NCBI GenBank assembly: GCA_002440625.1
Contig: DJUV01000102.1
Coordinates: 1-17,255, forward strand
Reading direction: 5' to 3'
Length of the DNA stretch: 17,255 nt
Origin: Rhodobacteraceae bacterium UBA6273
Lineage (GTDB): Bacteria; Pseudomonadota; Alphaproteobacteria; Rhodobacterales; Rhodobacteraceae
Shown: piece by piece, positions 1-6,857 of the stretch
How positions within the stretch are numbered: position 1 is the stretch's first letter
Layout of the letters: every line of letters starts with the position of its first letter
Notes under the pieces: model-generated
Database searches by the model: none
What the model saw: only the letters and a program-made list of their open reading frames with translations
Told to the model about the DNA's origin: nothing
Translations under genes and position numbers: made by a program

Positions 1-731
1 ACTCGATCAACTGGGCGCGGGTGCTGGCGCAGGTGGTCTATTACTTCACCGCCGCCGTGTCGCTCGGCGCCCCGCATCGCCCGGTGAACTTCACGGTGCC
101 GACGGGCAATTTCGGCGACATCTTCGCCGGCTACATCACCAAGCGCATGGGCCTGCCCATCGGCAAGCTCGTCATCGCCACCAACCAGAACGACATCCTG
201 CACCGCGCCCTCACGACCGGGCGCTATGCCACCGACGGCGTGAAGCCCTCGATCTCGCCCTCGATGGACATTCAGGTCTCCTCGAACTTCGAACGCGCGC
301 TGTTCGACGCCTATGGCCGCGACGGCAAGGCCGTGGCGCAGCTGATGGACGAGTTGAAGCGCGGCGGCTTCGGCATCAGCCAGGGCGCGCTTGAGACGCT
401 GCGCGGCCTCTACCATTCCGGCCGCGTCAGCGAGGATGAAACCGCCGACAGCATCCGCGCCACATGGCGCGCGACGGGGCAGCTCGTCTGCCCGCACACG
501 GCGGTCGGCATTCGCGTCGCGGAGAACGCCCGCGATACCTCGGTGCCGATGGTGACGCTCGCCACCGCCCATCCGGCGAAGTTCCCCGATGCGGTCGAAA
601 AGGCCACGGGCCAGCGCCCGCCGCTGCCTGAACGCATGGCCGATCTTTTCACCCGGCCGGAACGTGTTACATCTGTGCCGAATGACCTTGCCGCGCTGGA
701 AGCGGTGGTCCGTGAAAGGCGCAGGAATTGA
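1..731 (+). CDS. thrC: Threonine synthase, 3' part (5' end outside window)
   Basis: This is the PLP-dependent enzyme converting O-phospho-L-homoserine to L-threonine in the cytoplasm. The reading frame is open from base 3, so about 242 C-terminal residues are present. The first visible residues, SINWARVLAQVVYYF, and the following VPTGNFGDIFAGY and IATNQNDILHRA are hallmark stretches of bacterial ThrC; the glycine-rich GNFGD part lies in the cofactor-phosphate region. The PLP-binding lysine would be upstream, off the window. A later AHPAKFPDAVE segment is also typical of the family's C-terminus. The stop codon TGA (729-731) overlaps the TTG start of the next gene, so the two are probably translationally coupled. 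The family call is secure; only completeness is unknown. Confidence 0.96.
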   Translation, partial: SINWARVLAQVVYYFTAAVSLGAPHRPVNFTVPTGNFGDIFAGYITKRMGLPIGKLVIATNQNDILHRALTTGRYATDGVKPSISPSMDIQVSSNFERALFDAYGRDGKAVAQLMDELKRGGFGISQGALETLRGLYHSGRVSEDETADSIRATWRATGQLVCPHTAVGIRVAENARDTSVPMVTLATAHPAKFPDAVEKATGQRPPLPERMADLFTRPERVTSVPNDLAALEAVVRERRRN

Positions 732-1987
732 CAATCAGGCTGACGACACTGCCGAACGGGCTTCGGATCGTGACCGAGCGGATGCCCGGCATCGCCTCGG
801 CCTCGGTCGGCATCTGGGTGCTGGCGGGTGGCCGGCACGAGGCGGCCGAACAGAACGGCATCGCCCATTTCCTCGAACACATGGCCTTCAAGGGCACCGC
901 GCGCCGTACCGCGCTCCAGATCGCCGAAGAGATCGAGGATGTCGGCGGCTACATCAACGCCTATACCTCGCGCGAAGTCACGGCCTACTACGCCCGTGTG
1001 CTTGAGGCGGATGTGCCCCTCGGCCTCGACGTCATCGCCGATATCGTGCTGAACCCGGTCTTTGACCCGAAAGAGATCGAGGTCGAACGCCATGTGATCC
1101 TGCAGGAGATCGGCCAGGCGCTGGATACGCCCGACGACATCATCTTCGACTGGCTGCAGGAAGCGGCCTTTCCCGACCAGCCGATCGGCCGCACCATCCT
1201 TGGCCCGGCGGAACGGATCGAGACTTTCGGTCGCGAGGATCTGACGGGTTTTGTCGCCCAGCACTACGGGCCGGACCGGATGATCCTGTCAGCCGCCGGT
1301 GCCGTCGATCACGACCGCATCGTTGCCGATGCCGAACGGCTCTTCGGCCATCTTAAGCCGGTTCCGTCGCATGTGACGGCGCCCGCCTCCTGGCACAGCC
1401 GCGAACGGCGGGAGCACAAGGATCTTGAGCAGGTCCATTTCGCGCTCGGCCTTGCCGGCCCGAGCGTCAAGGCCGACGACTTCTATGCCGCTCAGGTCTA
1501 CACGACCGCCCTTGGCGGCGGCATGTCCTCGCGCCTCTTCCAGAAGATCCGCGAGGAGCGGGGGCTTTGCTATTCGATCTATGCCCAGGCCGGCGCCTAT
1601 GACGACACCGGCATGATCACGATCTATGCCGGCACCTCCGCCGAAGAGATCGCCGAGCTTTCGACGCTGACCATCGACGAGCTGAAGCGCAGCGCGGAGG
1701 ATATGACCGATGCCGAGATCGCCCGCGCTCGGGCGCAGATGAAGGCGGGTCTCCTCATGGGGCTCGAAAGCCCGTCCTCGCGCGCCGAACGCATGGCCCG
1801 CAGCCTCGCCATCTGGGGCCGGGTGCCGAGCGTCGAGGAAAACGCCGCACGGATCGAAGGCGTGACCCGCGCCGGCGTTCTCGCCTTCGCCGAGGCGCTG
1901 ACGCAAGCCAAGGCCTCGCTGGCGCTTTACGGGCCGGTCGGATCGGCGCCGACGCTCGGCGACCTCCGCGATCGGCTCGCCGCCTGA
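728..1987 (+). CDS. M16 family zinc peptidase (processing-peptidase-like)
   Basis: A 419-residue metallopeptidase of the M16 (pitrilysin / mitochondrial processing peptidase beta) family. The inverted zinc motif HFLEH lies at residues 47-51 (ligands H47 and H51, catalytic E50), and the third ligand E127 lies 75 residues further on, the spacing expected for M16. A glycine-rich region, LGGGMSSRLFQKIREERGLCY, near residue 260 matches the C-terminal M16 half. The N-terminal RLTTLPNGLRIVTE is the usual first strand of the family, which supports the TTG start at 728 although TTG is rare; a GAAAGG at 714-719 gives a weak ribosome site 8 bases upstream. The gene overlaps thrC by 4 bases (TTGA). The thrC, M16, GNAT order recurs in Rhodobacterales as I remember it. 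Substrates are unknown; a cytoplasmic peptide-clearing role is likely, as no signal peptide is seen. Confidence 0.93.
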   Translation: MTIRLTTLPNGLRIVTERMPGIASASVGIWVLAGGRHEAAEQNGIAHFLEHMAFKGTARRTALQIAEEIEDVGGYINAYTSREVTAYYARVLEADVPLGLDVIADIVLNPVFDPKEIEVERHVILQEIGQALDTPDDIIFDWLQEAAFPDQPIGRTILGPAERIETFGREDLTGFVAQHYGPDRMILSAAGAVDHDRIVADAERLFGHLKPVPSHVTAPASWHSRERREHKDLEQVHFALGLAGPSVKADDFYAAQVYTTALGGGMSSRLFQKIREERGLCYSIYAQAGAYDDTGMITIYAGTSAEEIAELSTLTIDELKRSAEDMTDAEIARARAQMKAGLLMGLESPSSRAERMARSLAIWGRVPSVEENAARIEGVTRAGVLAFAEALTQAKASLALYGPVGSAPTLGDLRDRLAA

Positions 1988-2571
1988 TGATCGGACTGAG
2001 GCGGAGGGTCCGGGTCGAGACGGAGCGGATGACGCTCCGCCTGCCGCAGCACTCCGACTTTCGCGCTTGGGCCGCGCTGCGGTCAGACAGCCGCGAATTC
2101 CTTATGCCGTGGGAGCCGGTCTGGTCCGCCGATCATCTGTCGCGCAAGTCCTTCACCAACCGCGTCTACTGGGCCGGTCGCGCCTATTCCGCCGGCACGG
2201 CCATGCCGCTCTTTCTGATCCGCCGTACGGATGACATGCTTCTGGGCGCAGTCACGGTCGACAACATCCGCCGCGGGCCGGCACAGGCGGCAACGGTCGG
2301 CTACTGGATCGGCGCACCCTTCGCGCGGTCAGGGTATATGTCCGAAGCGCTGCGCGCGGTGATCCACCACTGCTTCACGACGCTGGACCTCAGCCGCCTT
2401 GAAAGCGCCTGCCTGCCGGAAAACGCCGCCTCGCGCGGAGTTCTCGAAAAATGCGGCTACAAGTATGAAGGCGTGGCGCAGAGCTATCTCCAGATCAACG
2501 GACGCTGGCGCAACCACGTCCTTTACGCCAACCTCAGGGGCGACCGACGCGGCAGGACGGATGCCGGGTAA
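1987..2571 (+). CDS. GNAT acetyltransferase, RimJ/RimL-like
   Basis: A 194-residue acetyl-CoA-dependent N-acetyltransferase. The RimJ/RimL pattern is clear: an N-terminal ETERMTLRLP strand, VGYWIGAPFARSGYMSEAL at 104-122 (acetyl-CoA pyrophosphate loop region) and PENAASRGVLEKCGYKYEG at 144-162, a family signature with the conserved N146. RimJ and RimL acetylate the N-terminal amine of ribosomal proteins S5 and L12, but many homologues act on other substrates, so the target is open. The start ATG shares one base with the TGA of the M16 gene (TGATG), indicating translational coupling as the third gene of the thrC operon. A small hairpin straddles the stop codon. Confidence 0.9.
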   Translation: MIGLRRRVRVETERMTLRLPQHSDFRAWAALRSDSREFLMPWEPVWSADHLSRKSFTNRVYWAGRAYSAGTAMPLFLIRRTDDMLLGAVTVDNIRRGPAQAATVGYWIGAPFARSGYMSEALRAVIHHCFTTLDLSRLESACLPENAASRGVLEKCGYKYEGVAQSYLQINGRWRNHVLYANLRGDRRGRTDAG

Positions 2572-2578
2572 TCCCGGC
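2563..2578. terminator. Hairpin at the stop codon of the GNAT gene, between convergent genes
   Basis: GCCGGG (2563-2568) and CCCGGC (2573-2578) form a perfect 6-bp stem with a TAAT loop that contains the TAA stop. The convergent LuxR gene ends only 6 bases away, at 2584, so the hairpin could act for both transcripts. No T-tract follows on either side, so it is not a textbook intrinsic terminator. Confidence 0.4.
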
Positions 2579-2583
2579 GCGCC

Positions 2584-3408
2584 TCAAGACCCGGACGTCA
2601 TCAGAAAGCGCGTCGCCAGCGAAAAAAGCTCCGCCTGCGAGGCGACGTTGAGTTTTGCATAGGCGTGGCGGCGGTGCACCTTCACCGTCCCGGACGAGAT
2701 GCCAAGCGTGGTGGCCGCTGTCGGGGTGGAGTGGCCCCTGAGGATCAACTGGACGACCTCGGCTTCGCGCGGGCTGAGCAGGTCAGAGCCGAAAAGCGCC
2801 AGCCTGTCCTCGACAGCCGTTGCAGATGACGGGGCGCCTGTCGCCTCTGCAAGCCCCCATTGCCGCAGCGCCGCCGCCCGGACAAGCGGAAGCACGGCAC
2901 CGAGAACGGCGGCATCCTCTGCGCTGAACGGGTCGCGGCGCAGGCGGCGGGCAAGCGACAGGACCAGCCAGCGCTCCGCGCCGTCGGGGATCAGCAGGCC
3001 TATTTCGTCGGCGATCCGGGTATTGCGGTAGAACTTGCGGAAATACTCGGACCGGAAGAACGCCGGGCTGGCCAGATCGCCGAGCCGGTATGCCCCCGCC
3101 GCCGCGCGGTTGCGGCAGGCCTGATAGAACGGATCGAGGAGGTAAGGCCCGGTCGCATAGAAGGCGACTGTGATGGCCGCCTGCACATCGTCGAGATCGT
3201 GAAACTGCGTCTCGGGCGGGGCGGTCCCGGTGTACCGCGTGACGACGAGCGAGTCGAACCCGCAGCAGAGGGCCAGCACCCGGCGCAAGCTGCCGGGAAA
3301 ACGCGCGGTTTCGACCGTGCCGACCAGATCGGCCAGCGCTGCCACCCAGCTATTGGGTATCGGCGAGATCGTCGGGCCCGCCGCAGTGGGTGATGCATCT
3401 ACTCCCAT
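2584..3408 (-). CDS. LuxR-family transcriptional regulator (solo)
   Basis: A 274-residue DNA-binding regulator. The C-terminal region (about residues 205-268) is a GerE/LuxR helix-turn-helix: LLSPREAEVVQLILRGHS, then ISSGTVKVHRRHAYAKLNV with the recognition-helix pattern TVKVHR. The N-terminal 200 residues carry no receiver-domain Asp/Lys pattern or clear autoinducer-binding motif that I recognise, so the signal is unknown. It is divergent from the PotF-like binding protein, with only 84 bases to that gene's chosen start, which suggests they are regulated together. The ATG at 3406-3408 has no ribosome site and sits inside a 16-bp inverted repeat; start codon uncertain (leaderless translation or a slightly downstream GTG are alternatives). 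Confidence 0.85.
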   Translation of the reverse strand: MGVDASPTAAGPTISPIPNSWVAALADLVGTVETARFPGSLRRVLALCCGFDSLVVTRYTGTAPPETQFHDLDDVQAAITVAFYATGPYLLDPFYQACRNRAAAGAYRLGDLASPAFFRSEYFRKFYRNTRIADEIGLLIPDGAERWLVLSLARRLRRDPFSAEDAAVLGAVLPLVRAAALRQWGLAEATGAPSSATAVEDRLALFGSDLLSPREAEVVQLILRGHSTPTAATTLGISSGTVKVHRRHAYAKLNVASQAELFSLATRFLMTSGS

Positions 3409-3415
3409 AGGAGTA
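3400..3415. promoter_or_regulatory. Inverted repeat over the luxR-type start codon
   Basis: TACTCC (3400-3405), a CATA spacer, and GGAGTA (3410-3415) make a perfect 6-4-6 inverted repeat covering the start codon of the LuxR-type gene. A two-fold symmetric 16-bp site is of the size bound by dimeric LuxR-type regulators, so autoregulation is possible. This is inference from symmetry only. Confidence 0.35.
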
Positions 3416-3424
3416 TGTCCTTAG

Positions 3425-3435
3425 CCGAATTTCGG
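3425..3435. promoter_or_regulatory. Short inverted repeat in the luxR/potF intergenic region
   Basis: CCGAA-T-TTCGG is a perfect 5-1-5 inverted repeat between the divergent LuxR and PotF-like genes. It may be an operator half or part of a second site; its shortness makes chance occurrence quite possible. No convincing -35/-10 pair was found for either gene here. Confidence 0.2.
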
Positions 3436-3483
3436 GGCATAGGCGAGGCCGCGTATCCTGCCCCTGTCACAAATGCCCAAGCC

Positions 3484-3488
3484 GGAGG
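3484..3488 (+). promoter_or_regulatory. Ribosome binding site deciding the PotF-like start
   Basis: GGAGG at 3484-3488, four bases before ATG 3493. It favours this start over the in-frame ATG at 3415, which has no such site and would put 26 extra residues before the signal peptide. Confidence 0.6.
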
Positions 3489-3492
3489 CCCC

Positions 3493-4605
3493 ATGCCCGT
3501 CCAAGCCCGCCGCCCCTCCAACCGCCACGCAGCCGCCATCGCCGCGCTTGCTGGCGGCATTCTGGCCGGAAGCATCTCCCGCGCGGATGATCTGGCGATC
3601 TTCACCTGGGCGGATTACTTCGGGGCCGACACCATATCGGCTTACGAGGCCGAGACCGGCAGCAAGGTCACGGTGGACTACTTCGACTCCAACGAGGTGC
3701 TGGAAACCAAGCTTCTTGTCGGGGGCAGCGGCTATGATGTGGTGTTTCCCGCCGCCTCCAACGCCGAGCGTGAATTCCGCGCCGGGGCTCTCTTGCCGAT
3801 CGACCCGGCCAAGCTGTCGAACTACGGCAACCTCGACCCGGCCATCCTTGCCGCCCTGGACGCGGTGCCGGGCGGGCGCCAGCTTGGTGTGCCCTACACT
3901 TGGGGCACCATCGGGATTGCCTACAATCCCGCCTTGGTCAGCGAACGGCTCGGCGAGGTTCCGACAGACACGCTCGACCTGATCTTCAAGCCCGAGATCG
4001 CCGCGAAGCTTGCCGACTGCGGAATCGCGGTTCTCGATTCCCCGGTGGAGATCATCGCCGTGGCGCTGAACTACCTCGGCGCCGATCCCTATTCGGAGAA
4101 CCCCGACGATCTTGCCCGTGCCGAGAAGCTTCTGACCGATACCGCACCCTCGGTCCGCTACTTCAGCAACCAGAAGGCAACGACCGACCTTGCCACGGGC
4201 AGCATCTGCGCCGCGCTGATCTACAGTGGCGATGCCGGCATCGCCCAGGCCCGCGCCGCCGAGGCCGGAAACGGCGTCGAGGTCGGCTATGCGATCCCGC
4301 GCGAAGGCACGCTGATGTGGATCGACCTGATGTCGATCCCGGCGGATTCGGCCCGGGTCGCGGCGGCCTATGCCTTCATCGACCACATGCTGCGCCCCGA
4401 GGTTATCGCGGATGTGACGAACACGGTCTTTTTCGCCAACGCCAACGCGGCCGCAACCGCGCTTGTCGATCCCGCGATCAGCTCTGATCCGGGCGTCTAT
4501 CCCCCCGCCGAGGTCATCGCCCGCCTCTTCGCGGACCGCAGCATCGACGCCAAGCCGCTCCGTGAGCGGACACGGCTCTGGACGCGGATGAAGGCGGGAC
4601 TCTGA
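3493..4605 (+). CDS. Periplasmic polyamine (putrescine/spermidine)-binding protein, PotF/PotD family
   Basis: A 370-residue solute-binding protein of polyamine ABC importers. The start is set at 3493 by a GGAGG four bases upstream and by the signal peptide it gives: arginine-rich n-region, hydrophobic AAAIAALAGGILAG (13-26) and a likely cut after SISRA (residue 31). The mature start IFTWADYFGADTISAYEAETG and the stretch FDSNEVLETKLL match PotF/PotD. Relative to E. coli PotF as I recall it, W39, Y42, S89, D247 and D278 sit at ligand positions; the aromatic at PotF W244 is Tyr here and the Y314 equivalent is Phe. The C-terminus (PGVYPPAEVIARLF...RTRLWTRMKAG) is also PotF-like. No ATPase or permease gene adjoins it, so partners must lie elsewhere or it may serve sensing. 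An upstream ATG at 3415 gives no good leader. Confidence 0.88.
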   Translation: MPVQARRPSNRHAAAIAALAGGILAGSISRADDLAIFTWADYFGADTISAYEAETGSKVTVDYFDSNEVLETKLLVGGSGYDVVFPAASNAEREFRAGALLPIDPAKLSNYGNLDPAILAALDAVPGGRQLGVPYTWGTIGIAYNPALVSERLGEVPTDTLDLIFKPEIAAKLADCGIAVLDSPVEIIAVALNYLGADPYSENPDDLARAEKLLTDTAPSVRYFSNQKATTDLATGSICAALIYSGDAGIAQARAAEAGNGVEVGYAIPREGTLMWIDLMSIPADSARVAAAYAFIDHMLRPEVIADVTNTVFFANANAAATALVDPAISSDPGVYPPAEVIARLFADRSIDAKPLRERTRLWTRMKAGL

Positions 4606-4623
4606 GGGCGGCCACCGCCGCCC
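4606..4623 (+). terminator. Hairpin after the PotF-like gene
   Basis: GGGCGG (4606-4611) begins immediately after the TGA and pairs with CCGCCC (4618-4623) around a 6-base loop. There is no T-tract downstream, so termination efficiency is doubtful. The repeat could simply reflect local GC bias. Confidence 0.3.
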
Positions 4624-4663
4624 GGCCCTTGCCCCCGACGCGGCTGGTGTGTTTCATCGGCGC

Positions 4664-6076
4664 ATGTTGAACCCCGCCAATACCGCCTTTGCCGCCCATC
4701 TCGCCGCCCGCCTGCCCGAAGGCACCGTCAGCGAGGCTGAGCCGCGCTATCTTGAGGAACCGCGCCGGCGGGCGGTGACGCCACGGGCGGTTCTTGCGCG
4801 GCCACGGACGGTGGCGGAGGTGGCGGAAATTGTCCGCGCCTGTGCCACCTCGCGGGTCGGCATCGTGCCCTGGGGCGGGGGCACCGGGCTGGTTCTGGGG
4901 CAGGTGGTGCCGGACGGGCCGGCGCCCCTGATCCTGTCGCTCGAACGGATGAACCGGCTCCGCGGCATCTGGCCCGACGAGGGGCTGATGATCGCCGAGG
5001 CCGGGATGACGCTGGCGGAGGTGCAGGGGGCAGCGGGCGAGGCTGGGCGGCTTTTTCCCCTGTCGCTTGCCTCAGAAGGGACGGCGCGGATCGGCGGCAA
5101 TCTTGCCACCAATGCCGGCGGTACGGCGGTTCTGCGCTATGGCAATGCGCGCGATCTTTGTCTTGGGGTCGAGGCGGTCATGGCCGACGGGACTCTGTTC
5201 AACGGATTGAAAAGGCTCAGGAAAGACAATACCGGCTATGACCTCACCGACCTTCTGATCGGCTCGGAAGGCACGCTCGGCATCATCACGGCGGCAACGC
5301 TCAGGCTATTCCCCCGTCCGGCGGCCCTTGCCACGGCCATGCTTGCCGTGCCGGGGCCGGAGGCGGCGCTGAGGCTGCTGGCGCTGGTGCAGGATGTGAC
5401 CGGCGGGGCTGTCAGCACTTTCGAGCTGATGCACCGGCAGGGGCTTCTCTTCCTTGAGGAGGCCGCGCCCGAGATACGGCGACCCTTCGCGGAGCCCCCC
5501 GAATGGTCAGTCCTTCTGGAGCTTGGTCTGCCACGCGGACCCTCGCCGGAGGGGGTTCTCACGGCGCTTTACGAAGAGGCTGCGGCAGGGGGCCTCGTTT
5601 CGGACGGCGTGATCGCCGAGAGCGAGGCGCAGCGGCAGCGGCTTTGGGCGGTGCGGGAGGGCATACCGGAGGCCAACCGCCGGATCGGTGCCGTGGCCTC
5701 GCACGACATCTCGCTGCCCTTGTCGGAAATCGCCGCCTTCCTGCCGCGCGCCGGGGCGGCGGTGGCGGCACTCGGCCCCTTCCGCATCAACTGCTTTGGC
5801 CATCTCGGCGACGGCAACCTCCACTACAATGTATTCCCGCCGAAGGGCGAGAAACGGGACGCCTACCTGCCTCGCGCCGAAGAAATTTCGTATGCAATTC
5901 ATGAGCTTGTGCATGAGTATGGCGGGTCGTTCAGTGCCGAACATGGCATCGGCCGGCTGAAGGTGGACGATCTCGATCGCTACAGCGACCCTGCGAAACT
6001 GGCGGCGATGAGGACGATCAAGCGGGCGCTCGACCCCTTGGGCATTCTAAATCCCGGCGCGGTGCTGCGGGGCTGA
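4664..6076 (+). CDS. FAD-binding D-2-hydroxyacid dehydrogenase (GlcD/D-lactate/D-2-hydroxyglutarate type)
   Basis: A 470-residue flavoprotein of the VAO/PCMH family. The FAD-binding half has PWGGGTGLVLGQ (69-80) and GTARIGGNLATNAGGTAVLRYG (139-160), followed by the LIGSEGTLGIITAATLRLFPRP stretch (198-219). The C-terminal cap has GHLGDGNLH (379-387; H380 and H387 are probable metal ligands) and SAEHGIG (424-430) with E426, as in D-lactate and D-2-hydroxyglutarate dehydrogenases. These enzymes oxidise a D-2-hydroxyacid to the 2-oxoacid and pass electrons to an electron-transfer flavoprotein, cytochrome or quinone. The exact substrate cannot be read from sequence. ATG 4664 is preferred over GTG 4649 because the family motif spacing fits; neither has a strong ribosome site. 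No GlcE/GlcF partner genes adjoin it, so it is probably a single-subunit enzyme. Confidence 0.88.
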   Translation: MLNPANTAFAAHLAARLPEGTVSEAEPRYLEEPRRRAVTPRAVLARPRTVAEVAEIVRACATSRVGIVPWGGGTGLVLGQVVPDGPAPLILSLERMNRLRGIWPDEGLMIAEAGMTLAEVQGAAGEAGRLFPLSLASEGTARIGGNLATNAGGTAVLRYGNARDLCLGVEAVMADGTLFNGLKRLRKDNTGYDLTDLLIGSEGTLGIITAATLRLFPRPAALATAMLAVPGPEAALRLLALVQDVTGGAVSTFELMHRQGLLFLEEAAPEIRRPFAEPPEWSVLLELGLPRGPSPEGVLTALYEEAAAGGLVSDGVIAESEAQRQRLWAVREGIPEANRRIGAVASHDISLPLSEIAAFLPRAGAAVAALGPFRINCFGHLGDGNLHYNVFPPKGEKRDAYLPRAEEISYAIHELVHEYGGSFSAEHGIGRLKVDDLDRYSDPAKLAAMRTIKRALDPLGILNPGAVLRG

Positions 6077-6081
6077 GAGGT

Positions 6082-6113
6082 GCGCCCCGCCGGGAGAGAG
6101 GCCGGCGGGGCGC
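6082..6113. terminator. Strong 12-bp hairpin after the FAD dehydrogenase
   Basis: GCGCCCCGCCGG (6082-6093) pairs perfectly with CCGGCGGGGCGC (6102-6113) around an 8-base purine loop, starting 5 bases after the stop of the FAD dehydrogenase. It is the most stable hairpin I found in the window. It lacks a U-tract, but high-GC alphaproteobacteria often end transcripts at such stems. The convergent apt gene ends at 6191, so it could serve both strands. Confidence 0.6.
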
Positions 6114-6190
6114 GGGAACGAACCTTGGCCGTCTGGCGGCACCAGCCCTGTCTAGCGGCGAGTCCTTTACGGTTCCTTACCGCCGCCCCC

Positions 6191-6724
6191 TCACGCCCCC
6201 TCGAACTCGCACAGCACATGCACGTTCATGCCCAGCCGTTCGAGCAGTTTCCGCCCGCCCAACTCGGGCAGGTCGATGACGAAAGCGCAGGCCACGATCT
6301 CCGCTCCGAGCCTTTCGCAAAGCTTGATGCCCGCCTCGCAGGTGCCGCCGGTGGCCAGCAAGTCATCGACAATCAACACTTTTTCGCCGGGTTGCAGGGC
6401 GTCGTCATGGATCTCCATCACCGCCTCGCCGTATTCGAGCGTATAGGCCTGGCTGATGGTTGTGCCGGGCAGCTTGCCCTTCTTGCGGATCGGCACGAAG
6501 CCCACCGAAAGCTGGTGCGCGATGGCGCCGCCGAGGATGAAGCCCCGCGCCTCAAGCCCCACGACCTTGTCGATCCGCGTGCCGGCATAGGGGTTCAGAA
6601 GCTGGTCGATGGCCATGCGGAAGCCGCGCGCATCGGCGAAAAGGGTGGTCACGTCGCGGAACATGATCCCTTCATGCGGGAAGTCGGCGATGGTGCGGAT
6701 GTAGTCCTTGACAGTCTTTTTCAT
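6191..6724 (-). CDS. apt: Adenine phosphoribosyltransferase
   Basis: A 177-residue cytoplasmic purine-salvage enzyme: adenine + PRPP gives AMP + PPi. The N-terminal [16 protein letters not shown] (14-29), the [15 protein letters not shown] loop (55-69), the flexible KKGKLPG (81-87) and the PRPP-binding [13 protein letters not shown] (116-128) are all in the usual order and spacing, and the length is normal. The start at 6724 is supported by GGAG (complement of 6731-6734) seven bases upstream; the frame stays open further upstream to 6847 but that extension is repeat-derived and not Apt-like. It is transcribed alone or together with the rpiR-type gene upstream (133-base gap). Confidence 0.96.
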   Translation of the reverse strand: MKKTVKDYIRTIADFPHEGIMFRDVTTLFADARGFRMAIDQLLNPYAGTRIDKVVGLEARGFILGGAIAHQLSVGFVPIRKKGKLPGTTISQAYTLEYGEAVMEIHDDALQPGEKVLIVDDLLATGGTCEAGIKLCERLGAEIVACAFVIDLPELGGRKLLERLGMNVHVLCEFEGA

Positions 6725-6791
6725 CGGGGGCTCCGGGCGTCTGACCGGGACTTGGTAGCATGGGAGACGGGGGCCGGGAAGCCGGGCGGGG

Positions 6792-6847
6792 GCGTCGGAT
6801 ATGCGTCGGGCAAGCGTCGGACATCCGTCCCGACAGGCGTCGGGCAT
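6792..6847. repeat. 11-bp tandem direct repeat upstream of apt
   Basis: The heptamer GCGTCGG recurs at 6792, 6803, 6814 and 6837; a degenerate CCGTCCC stands at 6825. The first four units are exactly 11 bases apart and the last is offset by 12, with four-base linkers such as ATAT, GCAA, ACAT and GCAT. The array lies 68-123 bases before the apt start codon and just after the rpiR-type stop, and the spacing is near one helical turn. It may be a multi-site regulatory element or simply a small tandem duplication. Confidence 0.6.
6829..6844 (-). terminator. Hairpin after the RpiR-type regulator gene
   Basis: CCCGAC (6829-6834) and GTCGGG (6839-6844) form a perfect 6-bp stem with a 4-base loop, 13 bases past the stop codon of the leftward rpiR-type gene. 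No T-tract follows. It is built from the last units of the 11-bp repeat, so it may be a by-product of that array. Confidence 0.35.
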
Positions 6848-6857
6848 TCTGGCCGCG

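Noticed and set aside
6155..6186. GCGGCG ... CGCCGC as a terminator after apt
   Set aside because: The arms are 20 bases apart with poor inner pairing, no T-tract follows, and a much better stem lies at 6082-6113.
6725..6847. N-terminal extension of apt by 41 residues
   Set aside because: The extension is encoded by the 11-bp repeat and the leader, lies before a good ribosome site, and Apt proteins begin close to residue 1 of the chosen start.
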